Part shown: in pieces, positions 1 to 12,000 of the stretch | Layout of the letters: every line of letters begins with the position of its first letter | Position numbering within the stretch: position 1 is the first letter of the stretch | Source of the DNA: Echinococcus granulosus | Lineage: Eukaryota > Platyhelminthes > Cestoda > Cyclophyllidea > Taeniidae | Direction of reading: 5' to 3' | Assembly: GCF_000524195.1 (NCBI RefSeq) | Contig: NW_020170383.1 | Coordinates: 2,513,548-2,577,547 of the forward strand | Length of the DNA: 64,000 bases | The notes under the pieces: model-generated | Seen by the model: the letters and a program-made list of their open reading frames with translations, nothing else | Databases searched by the model: none | Told to the model about the DNA's origin: nothing | Program-made: the position numbers and the translations under genes

Positions 1-1750
1 TGTAGAAATACCCCTGCACAAATGACCAACCAGGCACAACTTAATTACCATCCCAACGAAGGCTCTTTACCAACCTTTTTATATAACGCGCCTTTACCTT
101 TGCAATATGGTACACTTGTTTTCTCAGAAATTATTTTTACCGTATACAATCTTTTTTGTTTTTTTCCATTATATTTTATACAAGGTAGAATGTTGTTTTG
201 AACTAGAGTTAGCACTCTAATTGCTATTTGGTAATATGCAGTCTAGTTTAGAAACTTGACCATCTAAGTCCTAAATGGCCTATTACTCGCTCCTGTTTGG
301 AAAGCTATGTCAGCGCATCCAATTAGCATAAAAATGCTAAATCTTGCTTAAACAAAATAAATATCTCCTGAAGGATTCGTTGCATAATCTTCAAAAAACA
401 GTACATCCAAATCCTTTCTAGTGGTTTTTAGTTTAGCCAAAATGACTCACTTTTACGAAGATAAATCATCTAATTTGTAGCAATTTTATGAACTACGGAA
501 GACGGTGCCCTCTAAATCATCATTAATAATGTCTTAGCAAACTATTGACAAAGCCTTCAAAATGGTCAGAAATGGTATTTAACTAAATCACTACTGTTGT
601 TCTAGAAAATTTAACTATTTTACGATAATCACTTTTGACAATCTGTCTTACATCTCTGCACCGTTTGAAATTTCAATCACATAATTACTATTTTTGCTGA
701 CCCGTAACTATTATCTGTAGTTCCGTAGGAATATCTCTTTCTTTTGGGGAAGTAGTTAATCTGTTTTTTTTATAAATTGATATTCTTTTACTGGTTTTGA
801 AGCGTTTGAATCAAGCTAACGCACAATAAAATGCCGGAACATTCACAAGAATCCTAAAGGGCATTAACTCTACAGCCTGTTAGTTTAGCTGCTTTTAACA
901 GTTCGCTTTAAATAATATTGTTTCAGATAAATATAGAGTATATTGTGATATTATTACTTAGCTCTCACCTGTTTTACTGTAAAACCGGAATAAATCGTCT
1001 TCAGTTGTTTTATGGTCCTTTAGCTATTGCCTATTATCTTTTATTCACTACACATTCCACTTTTATTGTATGACCATAACAATAAACTTATGTACGGTCT
1101 CGAGGAAACAGTCGAATTTTTTGACAGTCCCTGCAATCTGTTTCCCTAAAATATGATCTTGAACAATCAACAAGTTAGGAGTGGTTCAAATTTAGAAGAA
1201 CAAATTTTGGTTTAAGAATACTTTGAGTCTGTTGGTTATTGGTTTAGGTGATCAGTATTTGAAGGATTCTATTTTTATGATTGTATAAAGCCAGTGCAAG
1301 GGATTTCGAAATGATACCAATGGAATGCCCTCATTGACTCATTTGTAGGGATTTTCCTCAACTATATGGACCAGCAACCTAAAAATGTTTAGTACAAGAC
1401 CCATGGTTGTTAAACAAAGAGACTAATTTGCGATTTCTAATAGTTACCCTCACTTCGACTGAAGGAGGGGCCATGGAAATCAAGTCAGTAGTGTAGCCAG
1501 CTTACACCCATTTCCTAACTTTGGTATATTTGGCAATATTAAGAATATAGCACACCACTTCTCTTAAGAGCACAAAAGTTGATTTGTGATTCTAAAGCAG
1601 GAAATAAGTAGACCTCTCAACGATTAATCATGTCGCAATTCCTCGACGCACTAACCGTATAGATAGAAAATCGAATTTATGACCATAGTCTTGCAATGTG
1701 TACAGTCGAACCACTTATTACATTTAGAGCTATTTATTATCCTTCTTCCT
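1..1750. other. AT-rich intergenic DNA, no gene seen
   Basis: Both strands carry frequent stops and I see no exon flanked by plausible splice sites. No tandem repeat or RNA gene was recognised. It is the upstream flank of the small secreted-protein gene that starts at 1793. Confidence 0.6.
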
Positions 1751-1757
1751 CGAGTGG

Positions 1758-1765
1758 TATAAATA
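1758..1765 (+). promoter_or_regulatory. TATA box of the small secreted-protein gene
   Basis: The octamer TATAAATA lies 35 bp upstream of the ATG at 1793. With the usual 25-30 bp spacing, transcription would start near 1786-1790 (a TTCAATC initiator-like sequence is there). The 5' untranslated leader would then be only a few bases long. Confidence 0.6.
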
Positions 1766-1792
1766 AGGCTGAAGTGGGAGAGTTCAATCAGA

Positions 1793-1903
1793 ATGCAATT
1801 TTCCTACTTCCGCATTCTACTCATCTTTCTCCTCACTCTAGCCTCTGTTGGGGCCAAAAGAAAGAGAAAGACGATAATGAATGAGGATGATAGTGACAGT
1901 GAG
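1793..1903 (+). CDS. Exon 1 of the small secreted-protein gene
   Basis: It encodes the signal peptide, the KRKRK basic cluster and the first half of the acidic run. The first ATG after the TATA box is used. The donor GTGGGT starts at 1904. Confidence 0.6.
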
Positions 1904-2369
1904 GTGGGTGAATGGAGAGCAGAAGGTGGGAGGCTCACAAGACCTGGATGCAGTTTCCGGAACACCATTGCAAGGCACTGCACATGCATGCGGAGAGAAT
2001 AGCCAAGGGTGAAGATGTAACTCGATCTTATATGCCCATTATCATCCACAGACAGGGTTAAGTAGTACTGCATGCTAAGTGTCACCTGTAATAGGTTAAT
2101 GGGACTCTTCGCTTTTCTATTGTTTTGCTTTACATAACTTTTGTCCCCTGTGTACCTGTTTTACTACACTGTTAAAGTACTTCCAACTAAACTTCTTGGT
2201 ACATATTAAAGTGTTGGCGCCTGTTTCAAGTTACTGTGAAGTATGTAATAATTTATTTTAGGATTCCGATATTATGAAGAACTTGTTGTCCACTGCCTTG
2301 CTTCCTAAGGAAAGGTGGATGCGGGTTACTGAGCAAGGGTTGAGAAACCCAAAAGACTACTATGGTTGA
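1793..2369 (+). CDS. Small secreted protein, two exons, C-terminal glycine
   Basis: Exon 1 is 1793-1903 (37 codons) and exon 2 is 2262-2369 (35 codons plus TGA), giving 72 residues. The donor is GTGGGT and the acceptor follows TTTATTTTAG; both boundaries are phase 0. Residues 1-21 form a clear signal peptide: a hydrophobic core of Leu/Ile/Phe ends at Ala-Ser-Val-Gly-Ala. A basic KRKRK cluster follows, which is a possible proprotein-convertase site. An acidic Asp/Ser/Glu run then continues smoothly across the splice junction, and this is the best support for the splice model. The C terminus ends Asp-Tyr-Tyr-Gly-stop, compatible with C-terminal amidation, so a peptide-hormone precursor is possible but unproven. 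There are no cysteines in the predicted mature part. I do not recognise a family. An unspliced reading would end at 2002 instead. Confidence 0.6.
2262..2369 (+). CDS. Exon 2 of the small secreted-protein gene
   Basis: It begins after a T-rich acceptor and encodes Asp-Ser-Asp, a Leu-rich helix-like segment, a Lys-Glu-Arg-Trp-Met-Arg segment and the terminal Tyr-Tyr-Gly. The stop TGA is at 2367-2369. Confidence 0.6.
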   Translation, partial: DSDIMKNLLSTALLPKERWMRVTEQGLRNPKDYYG

Positions 2370-2453
2370 CACTGGTTAAACAGGTATCTCCGCAAGTTCG
2401 ATGTAACTTATTTTGCCTTGAAAAAATAACATGGAGCATGTAAAAACTCATTA

Positions 2454-2459
2454 AATAAA
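2454..2459 (+). terminator. Poly(A) signal of the small secreted-protein gene
   Basis: AATAAA lies 85 bp after the stop codon and overlaps a second AATAA-type repeat immediately after it. This is consistent with a short 3' UTR. Confidence 0.55.
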
Positions 2460-2469
2460 TAATATTCCT

Positions 2470-5400
2470 TGTTGAATTTTAAATAAAAAAATCAGATAAA
2501 GAGTTTACACGAGTGCATATTTGTTAATCACTAATGCATGAAGCATTTTTCACTAAAAAGATTTACATTAAGTTAGTTCAGGATTCATTTGGTTCCATTT
2601 TGGTCGAATTCCGGGATTTGCAATATTAGAAGCACTCCAAACTACTCCGTAGCTGAAGATGGGATTCTCAAAGTAGGGTGTTTTCATCCACGTGACCTCC
2701 TAGTTGTAGCAAGATTCAAAAATATTCATTGTTGGTTTTCTAATTTTGATGGATTCTGCAGTAAGTGGCTATGGTCGAAACTGTAAACGCATCAAAAATG
2801 ACATCATAATCTGCTTGAATCCGTCTTGTAGCCATTACAATTTACTAAGGTTAATAAATGTGGCAAAAAATGTAATCAAGTGATTAATTATAACTGCCCC
2901 ATCTTTTGCCTTCTTCAAAATATACATTTTTCTTTATAGCTCGTTCCCCATACCTACATAAAGTTTGGCGTAAAATATTATGATACTCTTTGTACACTTC
3001 TCCAATGATGAACCACCTATACTTTTCTTCATAAGTTTTGCTATTCCATACAGGACATTGATGGCAATGAATGACCGTACGTTGTCAAAAATGTAGTCCA
3101 CCCCAGTGGTAAAATCCAAACCACAGCTTGATGCATTAATGTCAAGCGTTCATACTCCGACATTCGATAGTTTCTCACTACTTGTCAGCGAGATATATCA
3201 CAGATGGAAAAAAAATGCCTACTGATGCAAATTCCGAAGAAATACATGATGTTGATGGCAGAATGACACTTGCAAGTCGCATGCATGAATGAATCCAATC
3301 CTTTTTCATACTAACGCAGCGGTCAGTGATTGCATATAAATCATCTGTCATGCAACTTCACATGATATGAACGTAAATCTATCTGCTATAATCTAACACA
3401 GATTTACTTTGCATCTGGGAAGTGATTTGGAGTAGCTGCAAGGTCCTCATAAGTTGTGTTACACAGTCGGCTTATTGTATTGGAATGGAAGTCAAATTAA
3501 GGCTGCTTTAAAAGTTACTGCTGCAATTCCTTAAGGCTAAATTAAAGTTACTTTGTTGCATTAGCCATCATCTGGTTCGAATTACAACTTTTACTGCTTA
3601 ATAGGTCTCACCAATTGTGCTGATAATCCAATGTCCACCACTACTATTAGAATAAGGAGATGATTACAATACAACCAAAATATTTCAAATACAGAGGCAA
3701 CTGATTTAATTTTGGAACAACATTACCTGATTTTCTAAGCTCCTTATGCCATATTTATACAGCGATTATCATTGTTGCTTAAGCGATAATTTGATTACCA
3801 TTGCAACCTTCGAAATGTTCTGGGAAGAAGCAGAGGTGTTAAAATGAATCTGGCAATAATTTTTTATCAAATGGAATACAAATTTAGGTCCGAAAATGCA
3901 AAGATAAATGGATATTATTTGTTGATTTTTGCCAGGTGTAAACTGTTCGTTTGGGAGCGACGTAATTGGGTTTGCATGTCACCTACGAGCAGGACACTGT
4001 CAGTTTGTGCGTACAACTTTTCTCGCAGAAAAAAATGTGCTGCCTTTTAATTATGCATCTGTCATAACTAAAAACGATTGACAGGTCTGTTAGAAAACGA
4101 AAGGAATTCTGTTTTCTCGAAATGGTCTCACGCATTTACTTAGTGGGAAACGATACTTTTGTACTTGATACTACCCAAAAATTTGAAGAAGTCCTTAGAA
4201 ATACGCAATTTTCCTTGTAGTTAATTTACTCCAATGAATGTACTGCTCTGAAAATACATTTATGAATAGGTTTAAGCATTGCCTGTCTAATGCAATCCTC
4301 CAATGAAGCAGGCTTTTGGATGAGTCTACTTAAATTCAGCAAACTTTTCGATAATGCGACATCGATCAAAAGTTTAACAAAAGTTTCATCTGTTAAATGA
4401 AATTCTTCAGTAATAGTGAAGAGCTGCGCCGTTTATTTTAGTGATTTACCTTCAAAAAGTTGAGGTATTCGTCACTTTTAGATGACTGTTTGCCCACCAC
4501 TGTTCCCAGAAGCCTTGAATATGCATACATTTACACTGCCACAAAGCAGAAAAAATGAATTATTATAAATAATCAGCAGTGCCATTATATAAAACTTAGA
4601 TCCTGCTTTCCATAAAAGCAGATCATTTAAGGAGAACGAGGTGTAGGTTTGGTAGATACTCAATCCTACACCAGATACTCCCTTTCATTATTACGATAAG
4701 GGATTTTACCAAAGTATTTTGTCAGATATTTACTAATGTGCTCATAGTGTGGCAGTATACATAAAGTATATTAAGCCTGTATATAATTGCATTAACTTCG
4801 CAAATGTAAGTAAAAAATTTCTATTTTGATTAATATTTATTTGCAAAGCATAAACTTATAGCCATTAATTTACATGCAGAAATTTCATTGGAAGTGATTG
4901 TAGGAGCCCTTATCCAAGAAATAAATTAGATTATCTTGGAAAAGTCTATAAGGAAATTCCGAGGAATCTCACCCGAAAAGGTAGGAGAAAAGTAAGGAAT
5001 CTATTTAAGTGATAGCTCAATGATAAGATTGATTAGCTACCAAAATTTACTATAATTCAAAGGCAAATGTCGCATTATCTAGAATAATTAGGATGCTACA
5101 ACCTCCATATATTCAATTAATCCGGATTATAGGACACCATGTGGAATACAAAATTTATCAGTAGGTAGAAATAACAGTATGAACTACATCATCTTATTAC
5201 GAAACTCTATTAACAATATGGCCAATTTGATGCCTCCATTTTTATCTGTCACTTAATAAAATGTGTGGCATTTCTTATCAACTACGTTTTGAAGTCTCGT
5301 CTGTATGACAACATGCATTGCTCATTTTACCTAATTGAATTTATGAATGTAGGTGTAGCACTAAATGTTCAAGCTACTCACTAATCGTGATTTCGCTTTT

Positions 5401-6300
5401 AACCTATTAGTGCTTCTCTTTTACCTGTCACTTTAAATATTCGCAGGAAGGTATTGTGGTACATTGTAATACCTGTTTAAATCCCATTATATGAGCACAT
5501 TGGCCGTGGGGGTTGTAAAATATGCGTGGGTCCATAAATAAGGTACGATTTACAAAGTAACAAATCCTTTCAGCTTAGGCTAAATCTCGATCGGTCTTAA
5601 GTCATAATTATGCCAACCACTTTTAAAAGCGTTCTGGTTATTTGTAACTTTTGCAACAGGAGCGCATGAATTATTCTTACCTTATTCTTAGTTCTTCTAG
5701 ATTACAAACAAGTTGTAAGATGGGTATTTAAAAAAGTGAAAGGTCTCTACGATCTATTTACAAATCAAGATTTCAGTCTAAATCCATCTTCTCTTTCTTC
5801 GTTGATCTTCCTGGGAAAGAAATTGACACATCTAGAACTCTGCTAAGACAGTGTCATACGATTCCAGTAACAATGACTTTTAAATTAACCCATTCGATGC
5901 CGGAGTGACCAAGGAAAATCGGCCACTACAGGTTAGAAGGTTGCGTTTTATCTCAAGGTATGCAGCTCAAAACTAAATTTGTAATCATTCTCAGATGGGG
6001 AATTTTGTACCCCCGCTCTATTATTCTAAGCTCAATCAATCTCTCTGTGACGAAATTTGATGCAACCAGTTATCATAAACCGATAAGGAGCACATATCAC
6101 ATACATGTGAACTTTTTGAAGTGGATGTGAATTATACATCTGTCTGCCTTTGTCCCGCTGGAAAATTAAGTTTCGATTTCTCTAAAGCTCGTCTTTTGGC
6201 CGAATGTTATTTTTACTCCCGAAAGCACACGATTTCTCTCCCATTCTGTAATGCGCAAATGCCACCTTGGTTGACAGTTTTGGGGTTGGAGTGATCTAGT
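2470..6300. other. AT-rich intergenic DNA, no gene seen
   Basis: I found only short chance reading frames with no splice-site support and no recognisable protein similarity. I see no repeats with clear copies elsewhere in the window. Confidence 0.55.
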
Positions 6301-6303
6301 GGC

Positions 6304-6640
6304 TTGAAAGAGGGTCAGTTATATGTGCTTGTACCAGTGTGTGGTGTGCGTGCATACGTGTGTGAGGTACGACACTACATGGGTTCGTTTACCAAACTTC
6401 TTCGGTTACACAAGTTTTCGTTACATGCCTACGAAGAGGGAAGAGTCAACTTTACCATGCCCACCTGTAGCTCAAAGGAGGGCAGAAAAGAAGGGAGAAA
6501 AGAAAGAGCTGGAAACAGAGAAAGTGAAATGAGGAGAAAGTTAGTGCTAGCGAAAACTGGGCTGCAAGGAACTGGAACGCGCGCCGTTGGAGGGTTGTAT
6601 CTGGAAGTAGAAGATTGGGGGAAAGGATAGCACTCGGTCT
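6304..6640. other. G/T- and purine-rich patch
   Basis: It starts with alternating purine-pyrimidine sequence (GTGTG, GCGTGCATACGTGTGTG) at about 6330-6365. This passes into A/G-rich sequence up to about 6630. Composition is clearly unlike the AT-rich flanks. Overlapping open frames here read as low-complexity translation and I do not call them genes. It may be an upstream regulatory or untranslated part of the basonuclin locus; that is inference. Confidence 0.35.
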
Positions 6641-8640
6641 CAGGCGAAAATGTCTTCTTTTTCTACCACAATACCTCTCACTTTTTACTGTGTGTGCACT
6701 CTTTAACTGTGATTAATTTCCACCAATTTTAGCTGGTCGTTTTGATGATAAATTGTTTGCCACCACACTTTATCCTATCCATGACTTGTGGGTATTTTTT
6801 GCAGCAGCTTAGTGGAGAATGCCCACTTCATCTAAGCAACGACACGTCAATATCAATCGCCGCAGTTCTATACAGAGCGGAGAAAATTGAGGAATCTTGA
6901 CTCCTCTGCTAAACAAACTCGATTTCTCTTTGGTCCATAACAAGTCCTATTATAATCTAGGTGATTTTGACCAACAAACACAGGGACGACTTAGGAAAAT
7001 TGCGTTTGTTCTGACTGCCGATCGCCAAGTGTCCCACCAAGTAAATAATCACAGAATCTAAGGACTGCAGATCGCTTTTATCCTTAAGTCTTCTCCTTAA
7101 TCACCTCGTTAAGGGTGAGTACGAAAAGCCCCTGCTGTGGCGATTGCTTTATTAAAAAGAACAGTTGGTCCTATACTGATCACGAAGGAGTGTGGTATCC
7201 TCAAAACGCAACTATTGTCTCTGCAATAAAGCTGATCTATTCGCGCCATATTTTACCAAAACTTGCGCATCTCTTGCGACTTTCAAAGGCGTCTAAAAAA
7301 TTGAATAACGCAACCCTTTTATACGAATGATATTCACTGTAAAATATTTTCAAACATATAAATGTCTGACAAGCTCAAATAAAATTGCAGAAAATTGTTT
7401 AATTTGTCCTTCAAAATAATAATAATTGAGGTTGCCAGTATTTGTACACATTTGTTAGATGCAATTTATGGAAAATTTCTCTGATCATACACATTTTCAC
7501 ATTTGGTGAGCGTTTCAAAGTTCATGATTCCACTTTTATTGCAGAATTCTTCCAGACTCTCTTGTGCAGTTCATAAGACGTTGGACTTTGGCAGATCTTT
7601 AATGTTGGAACATAGACCCTTATGCCTTTTGTATCAATTTCCGTCATAGGCTATTAAGACGATGGGAATTTTCCAGCTCTAAAATAAATGAGAAATGATA
7701 GCCAAGCTTTGGGATTTAAATAATATTGTAATCCGACTCTATTTATTGACTTATGTCCTGCAGAGCGTCAAATTGACAGTACGTAAACCAGCTCAATCGC
7801 ATAAGTAGGATAAGGCTTCACTCCAATTTTAATTCCAGTTAGCACAAATGTGGAAGGAACAAGAAAAAGTGTTGTCCAATATAGTCAACGGTGTGTTTTT
7901 TAGGTGAATTCTACTCCAATGCTTGATATTCCCTTTATTATAGTTTGATGGGACCAAAAACTAAACTAAACCCAATATTTTACTTATCTACATAAATTAG
8001 TAATACTTATAAGCCTATTTTGCTAATATTTAATGATCTAAATGTTGTCTTTTTAAAGGGTGGTGTTGTCTGATCTTAAAGAACTTGGATATTTACCATT
8101 ACTAAACAATACCAGACACCTTTTTCAATTATCATGGGCACTTTTGCAGGACCTCTGATTCGATTTTGTATACTCTATTACAATTGTATTTACTGTTAAA
8201 TGTAGTGAATATACTGAGTCACTTAGTAGGACCTTAATTTCTGCTGTTTATTTTTGGATAACAAAGCTTAACATAAAAAGCCTTTTTACAAAGCGTTTTG
8301 ACAGCAATCAAGGGGCGAATTAAATACTATTTCGTTAATAGTCAATGAATATCATGTGATTCATTTTGTTTATTGTCTGTACATGCAGAATGGATGAATA
8401 TTATTGGCACACTAAATATCCTCTAATGGTTTTTCACACCTGAATTATGGCAGAATTAGTCTTTTTCAGTAATTAGAGGCCAAAAAAACAAAAATTACAT
8501 TTCGCAAAACTATTATAGTGCCTTCAATTTTAATGGCCGGCTTTTGGAAACATTTCTCAATTTCCTTCCTTGAAATGTTGGCATATTTAGTGTCATCTGA
8601 GAACAAACTCCCGGAAACCTATTTTAGATACTTCGAAAAC
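6640..8640. other. AT-rich sequence upstream of the basonuclin gene, no gene seen
   Basis: No exon, RNA gene or repeat could be supported. Short frames near 7115-7330 lack splice context and family resemblance. Confidence 0.55.
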
Positions 8641-8644
8641 AGAT

Positions 8645-9000
8645 CCGCATAGGCACACGCACATACGCACGACGGCACTGCAAGGAAAGCTGTCACCTGT
8701 CTCACTTCCTCATACGATTGGCCCAATTCACACCCGCCGTCTGCTGCGTGTGGTCCACGCACGCACGCGTGCACATTACCTCCTTATGCATTCGTGTCAC
8801 TCGTGACCATTCGTCGCTGGCTGCGCTCTGTCGCGTTAATCGTGCACTCACGCACCCATGCATCTACGCTGTATGCACGCGCAAGCGCGTTTGCGCTGGC
8901 CGTATGAACGCTGCTGCTCTGTGCATTACTTGCCCACTAAGGAGTTCGTGGGACACACGCGCGCACAAGACACCTTAGCCGGACCCCTGAAGGTGCTGAA
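8645..9000 (+). promoter_or_regulatory. CpG-rich 5' region of the basonuclin gene
   Basis: GC content jumps here, with many CpG dinucleotides and long alternating purine-pyrimidine runs (for example ACGCACGCACGCGTGCAC near 8755-8775). There is no TATA box near the ATG at 9001. It probably contains the promoter and/or the 5' UTR. The exact transcription start cannot be read from the sequence. Confidence 0.45.
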
Positions 9001-9096
9001 ATGCGACAACAGGAAGAGATGAACCCTACCTCGGCCACCACCACTCTCGGTAGCAACGGACTCCTGGGTATGAATCTCCAGTCCCCTTGGAATTCG
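9001..9096 (+). CDS. Basonuclin gene exon 1
   Basis: It encodes residues 1-32, starting [11 protein letters not shown], with a second in-frame Met at residue 7. The donor is GTGAGT at 9097, phase 0. No in-frame upstream ATG was found in 8780-9000. The link to exon 2 rests on matching phase, orientation and the absence of another candidate start exon. Confidence 0.65.
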
Positions 9097-12000
9097 GTGA
9101 GTTTAATTCACTTTGAAGCAGGGTCAAATTCTATTTTCCCATTTAAATGGAAATGTAACCAATGCGCAGTGCTCTTAACTCACATATAGCCTTCTTAGCA
9201 ATTGATGCTTACTGCCAATGTGTCCCGAAACAGCACCTATTAAAATAGGTATAAAATCCCAAAATTAAGGATCAATGGTGATCAATGTTTAAAAAAATAG
9301 AATCCGAGCTTACTATGAAAAACTTCATAAGGTAGCTTTATTAGTGCTCTGGAATTCATGTTCGCTCTTAGAGGAACTCGTGCCATTATCCTTCCATGAA
9401 ATGAAACACTTTGGTTTACCAACCTGATTAGGATTTTCTATGTTTTATGGTTCACCTGGCTATAAATATTAAACTAAATTAAACTGCTTGTTCCCATTGT
9501 AATATTCAAAGGAAAGTGAGTTAAGCACAGAGTTAAATATCAAATCAATAAGTTTATTAAAAATTATTATGCAATTTTCGTCTATGAACGTTCAGCAATT
9601 CAGAAGATTGTCTGCCAGTTTATCGATCAAAAGTGGGATGTATAGGTGCCTACGACACAAAATTTCCCTTCTCCATAGTCTAATTTTACGGCCATCATCC
9701 TTTCGTATGATTTTAAAAAAGTTACTAGAGACAAATTTTTACCCACTGCGGCATCTTAAGCATACAGACGCATTCTATCTTTCCCTCGTTCTTCCGCTCG
9801 CCTTCTTTCAGTATATATCGACAACTGCAGCAACAGTTCATAGGCAATGCTTTATGCAGACAAGGTTTTGAGTTTAAAAAGATGTAGTTTAGCGAGAAAG
9901 CGCGTGAGAAAAGGTAGATACAAGGCAGACATATTCACTTCATCCCGGTTATAATGAAACAACAACTGTTACGGTGACGGCAAAAGTTTTGGACAAACTT
10001 CCCATCCAGAACGTTTTTACGATTTGTCGCTCTCCCTTTGGCTCACTCTGTATTCCACCTCCTTTTTGTACCTCCGGTCTAAAAATTGGGCGCTTAAGTT
10101 CGCCTGAACACACGAAAAAGCGTCCGATTCGTCGAATCTCCCTGTGTCGCCGAGAGCTTGAGACAGAGGATGAAAAACCCGTGGCTTAAGTGAGACGAAA
10201 TGCACACACATGTCCGTGTGCGCATGACTGCAACGATTCACTCCATCCAATCCGTTTTAATGAAGTCTGTTGCTAGGTCAATGGCCACTCCTCTGTCGTG
10301 GCTGTCATCAAGTGGGCACCTTTTTGATTTACCCTCCCCCTCCATGCACACCCATTCACTCTCGGACTGGGTCGTTTAATCAATCATGGTTAGTCATGCC
10401 ACTCTGCGGTTTCGCGACTGCACTGTGGCCTCATGGGGATTTATTAATCAACTGCCACCACTACAAAGACGCATTTCCGTGCTGTACTGGTAAGTCATCA
10501 GTTCTGTGCCCATCGGTTTACGTGGCTCCCTACCCCCAGTCCCCCCCCCCAGGCCGCATACACGCACTCACAGACGCACACAGCTTGTGAACAGGTGCGC
10601 GAGCGCGTGGACAGGGGTGGGAACACGAGAGGAGGAAGAAGAAGGAGGGGATAGGGAATAAGGGGGAGTTGTCATTGTGGTTGGGAGGGGGAATGTTACC
10701 TGGCTCTCCCTGCCGGTGTCATAAACACCATTCCCCACTCAGTTCGGTCCACTGGTCGGCGATGATGGCGATGATGATACAATCAACGATCACACAGTTG
10801 GAAGGTCATCTGGCCTTCGCTTCCCCCCTCCACTACCTTTGAATCCCACCACTTTCTTTCCCTCGCTCCCTCTTCACCTCTAATGGCATTTAGATGGCTC
10901 AGTGAGGCAAATGCCACACCGTGAANNNNNNNNNNNNNNNNNNNNNNNNNNNNNNNNNNNNNNNNNNNNNNNNNNNNNNNNNNNNNNNNNNNNNNNNNNN
11001 NNNNNNNNNNNNNNNNNNNNNNNNNCCACGATACTGTATGGGGCTACGGAGGCAGTTGCGGTTGCGTGGTTGACGAGGCACGGTGGGATAAAATGAGGAT
11101 TTTCAAGATGAAATTAATTTTTTTCTTAAAAATACTGAGGTTATTGGAATCTGTTTGACATTTAGATAAAGTGAATTTTTCGCCATTAAAAGGAATGATG
11201 GCCAAACTTTTGGACGAGTTCGCCAGCACACATTAAGTGATCAGCTCAATGACAGATGACCAGGCAAATCAGAATTTAGGCATTAGATTGTCACGAAATC
11301 GATCATAAAAGCATTAAATTCCTCACAAACTTTGGTCATTATGATTATTATGATAAGTGCATTTAATTGAATTACCGCTAAAACCAAGTCAATTCTAATG
11401 CTTGCAAGAAGACGTGGCTCAAGTGTATGCGACATTGCCAGTCTTTAGCTTAAAAAGTGTAAAGAAATAATGCTTAGACATTCAAGAATTCGGCTCTTTA
11501 ACGAATACTAAAGGAGACGCTAGAAATTAGAAATGAATTTGTTCCCGAGCAGTAGATTTTTAGCGAATGGAGGAGAATTGGAAAACATAGATTTACTGAA
11601 AACACAAATAAGTGCGATTTTCAGGATGCCGTTTGTACATTACTTTGTATACAGAAATATGAATGGGAACCAACGGAGGCTGGTTTCTAGATATCATTAA
11701 TCAGCTGCCGGTACAAAACTGATACAACTCATGTAGGGAAGTGAAACATTCCATAATGAATTTGAAGTAGTGATATTGCAAAAATTACAACTTCTGAGCA
11801 CTTACGAAGTCTCTATCAAAATAACTTTTGGCATCCTTCCATTTCCCCGCCTGAGGCTACAGGAAGCAAGATGATGGCATCTATCTTCTCTGTTAAATTA
11901 ATAGAATGGGAGGAAGGATATTGATGCACTTTGATTTGTTCATTTTTTCCTCCGCATTCAAGCTGGCGGGAGTAGAATTAGAATTGTGACCAATTTGGGG

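Noticed and set aside
3570..3590. tRNA B-box-like word GGTTCGAATT
   Set aside because: No matching A box, acceptor stem or anticodon arm could be folded around it.
8718..8978. 86-codon frame directly upstream of basonuclin exon 1
   Set aside because: It is in a different frame from the exon-1 start, ends before it and reads as translated CACGCA-type low-complexity DNA.
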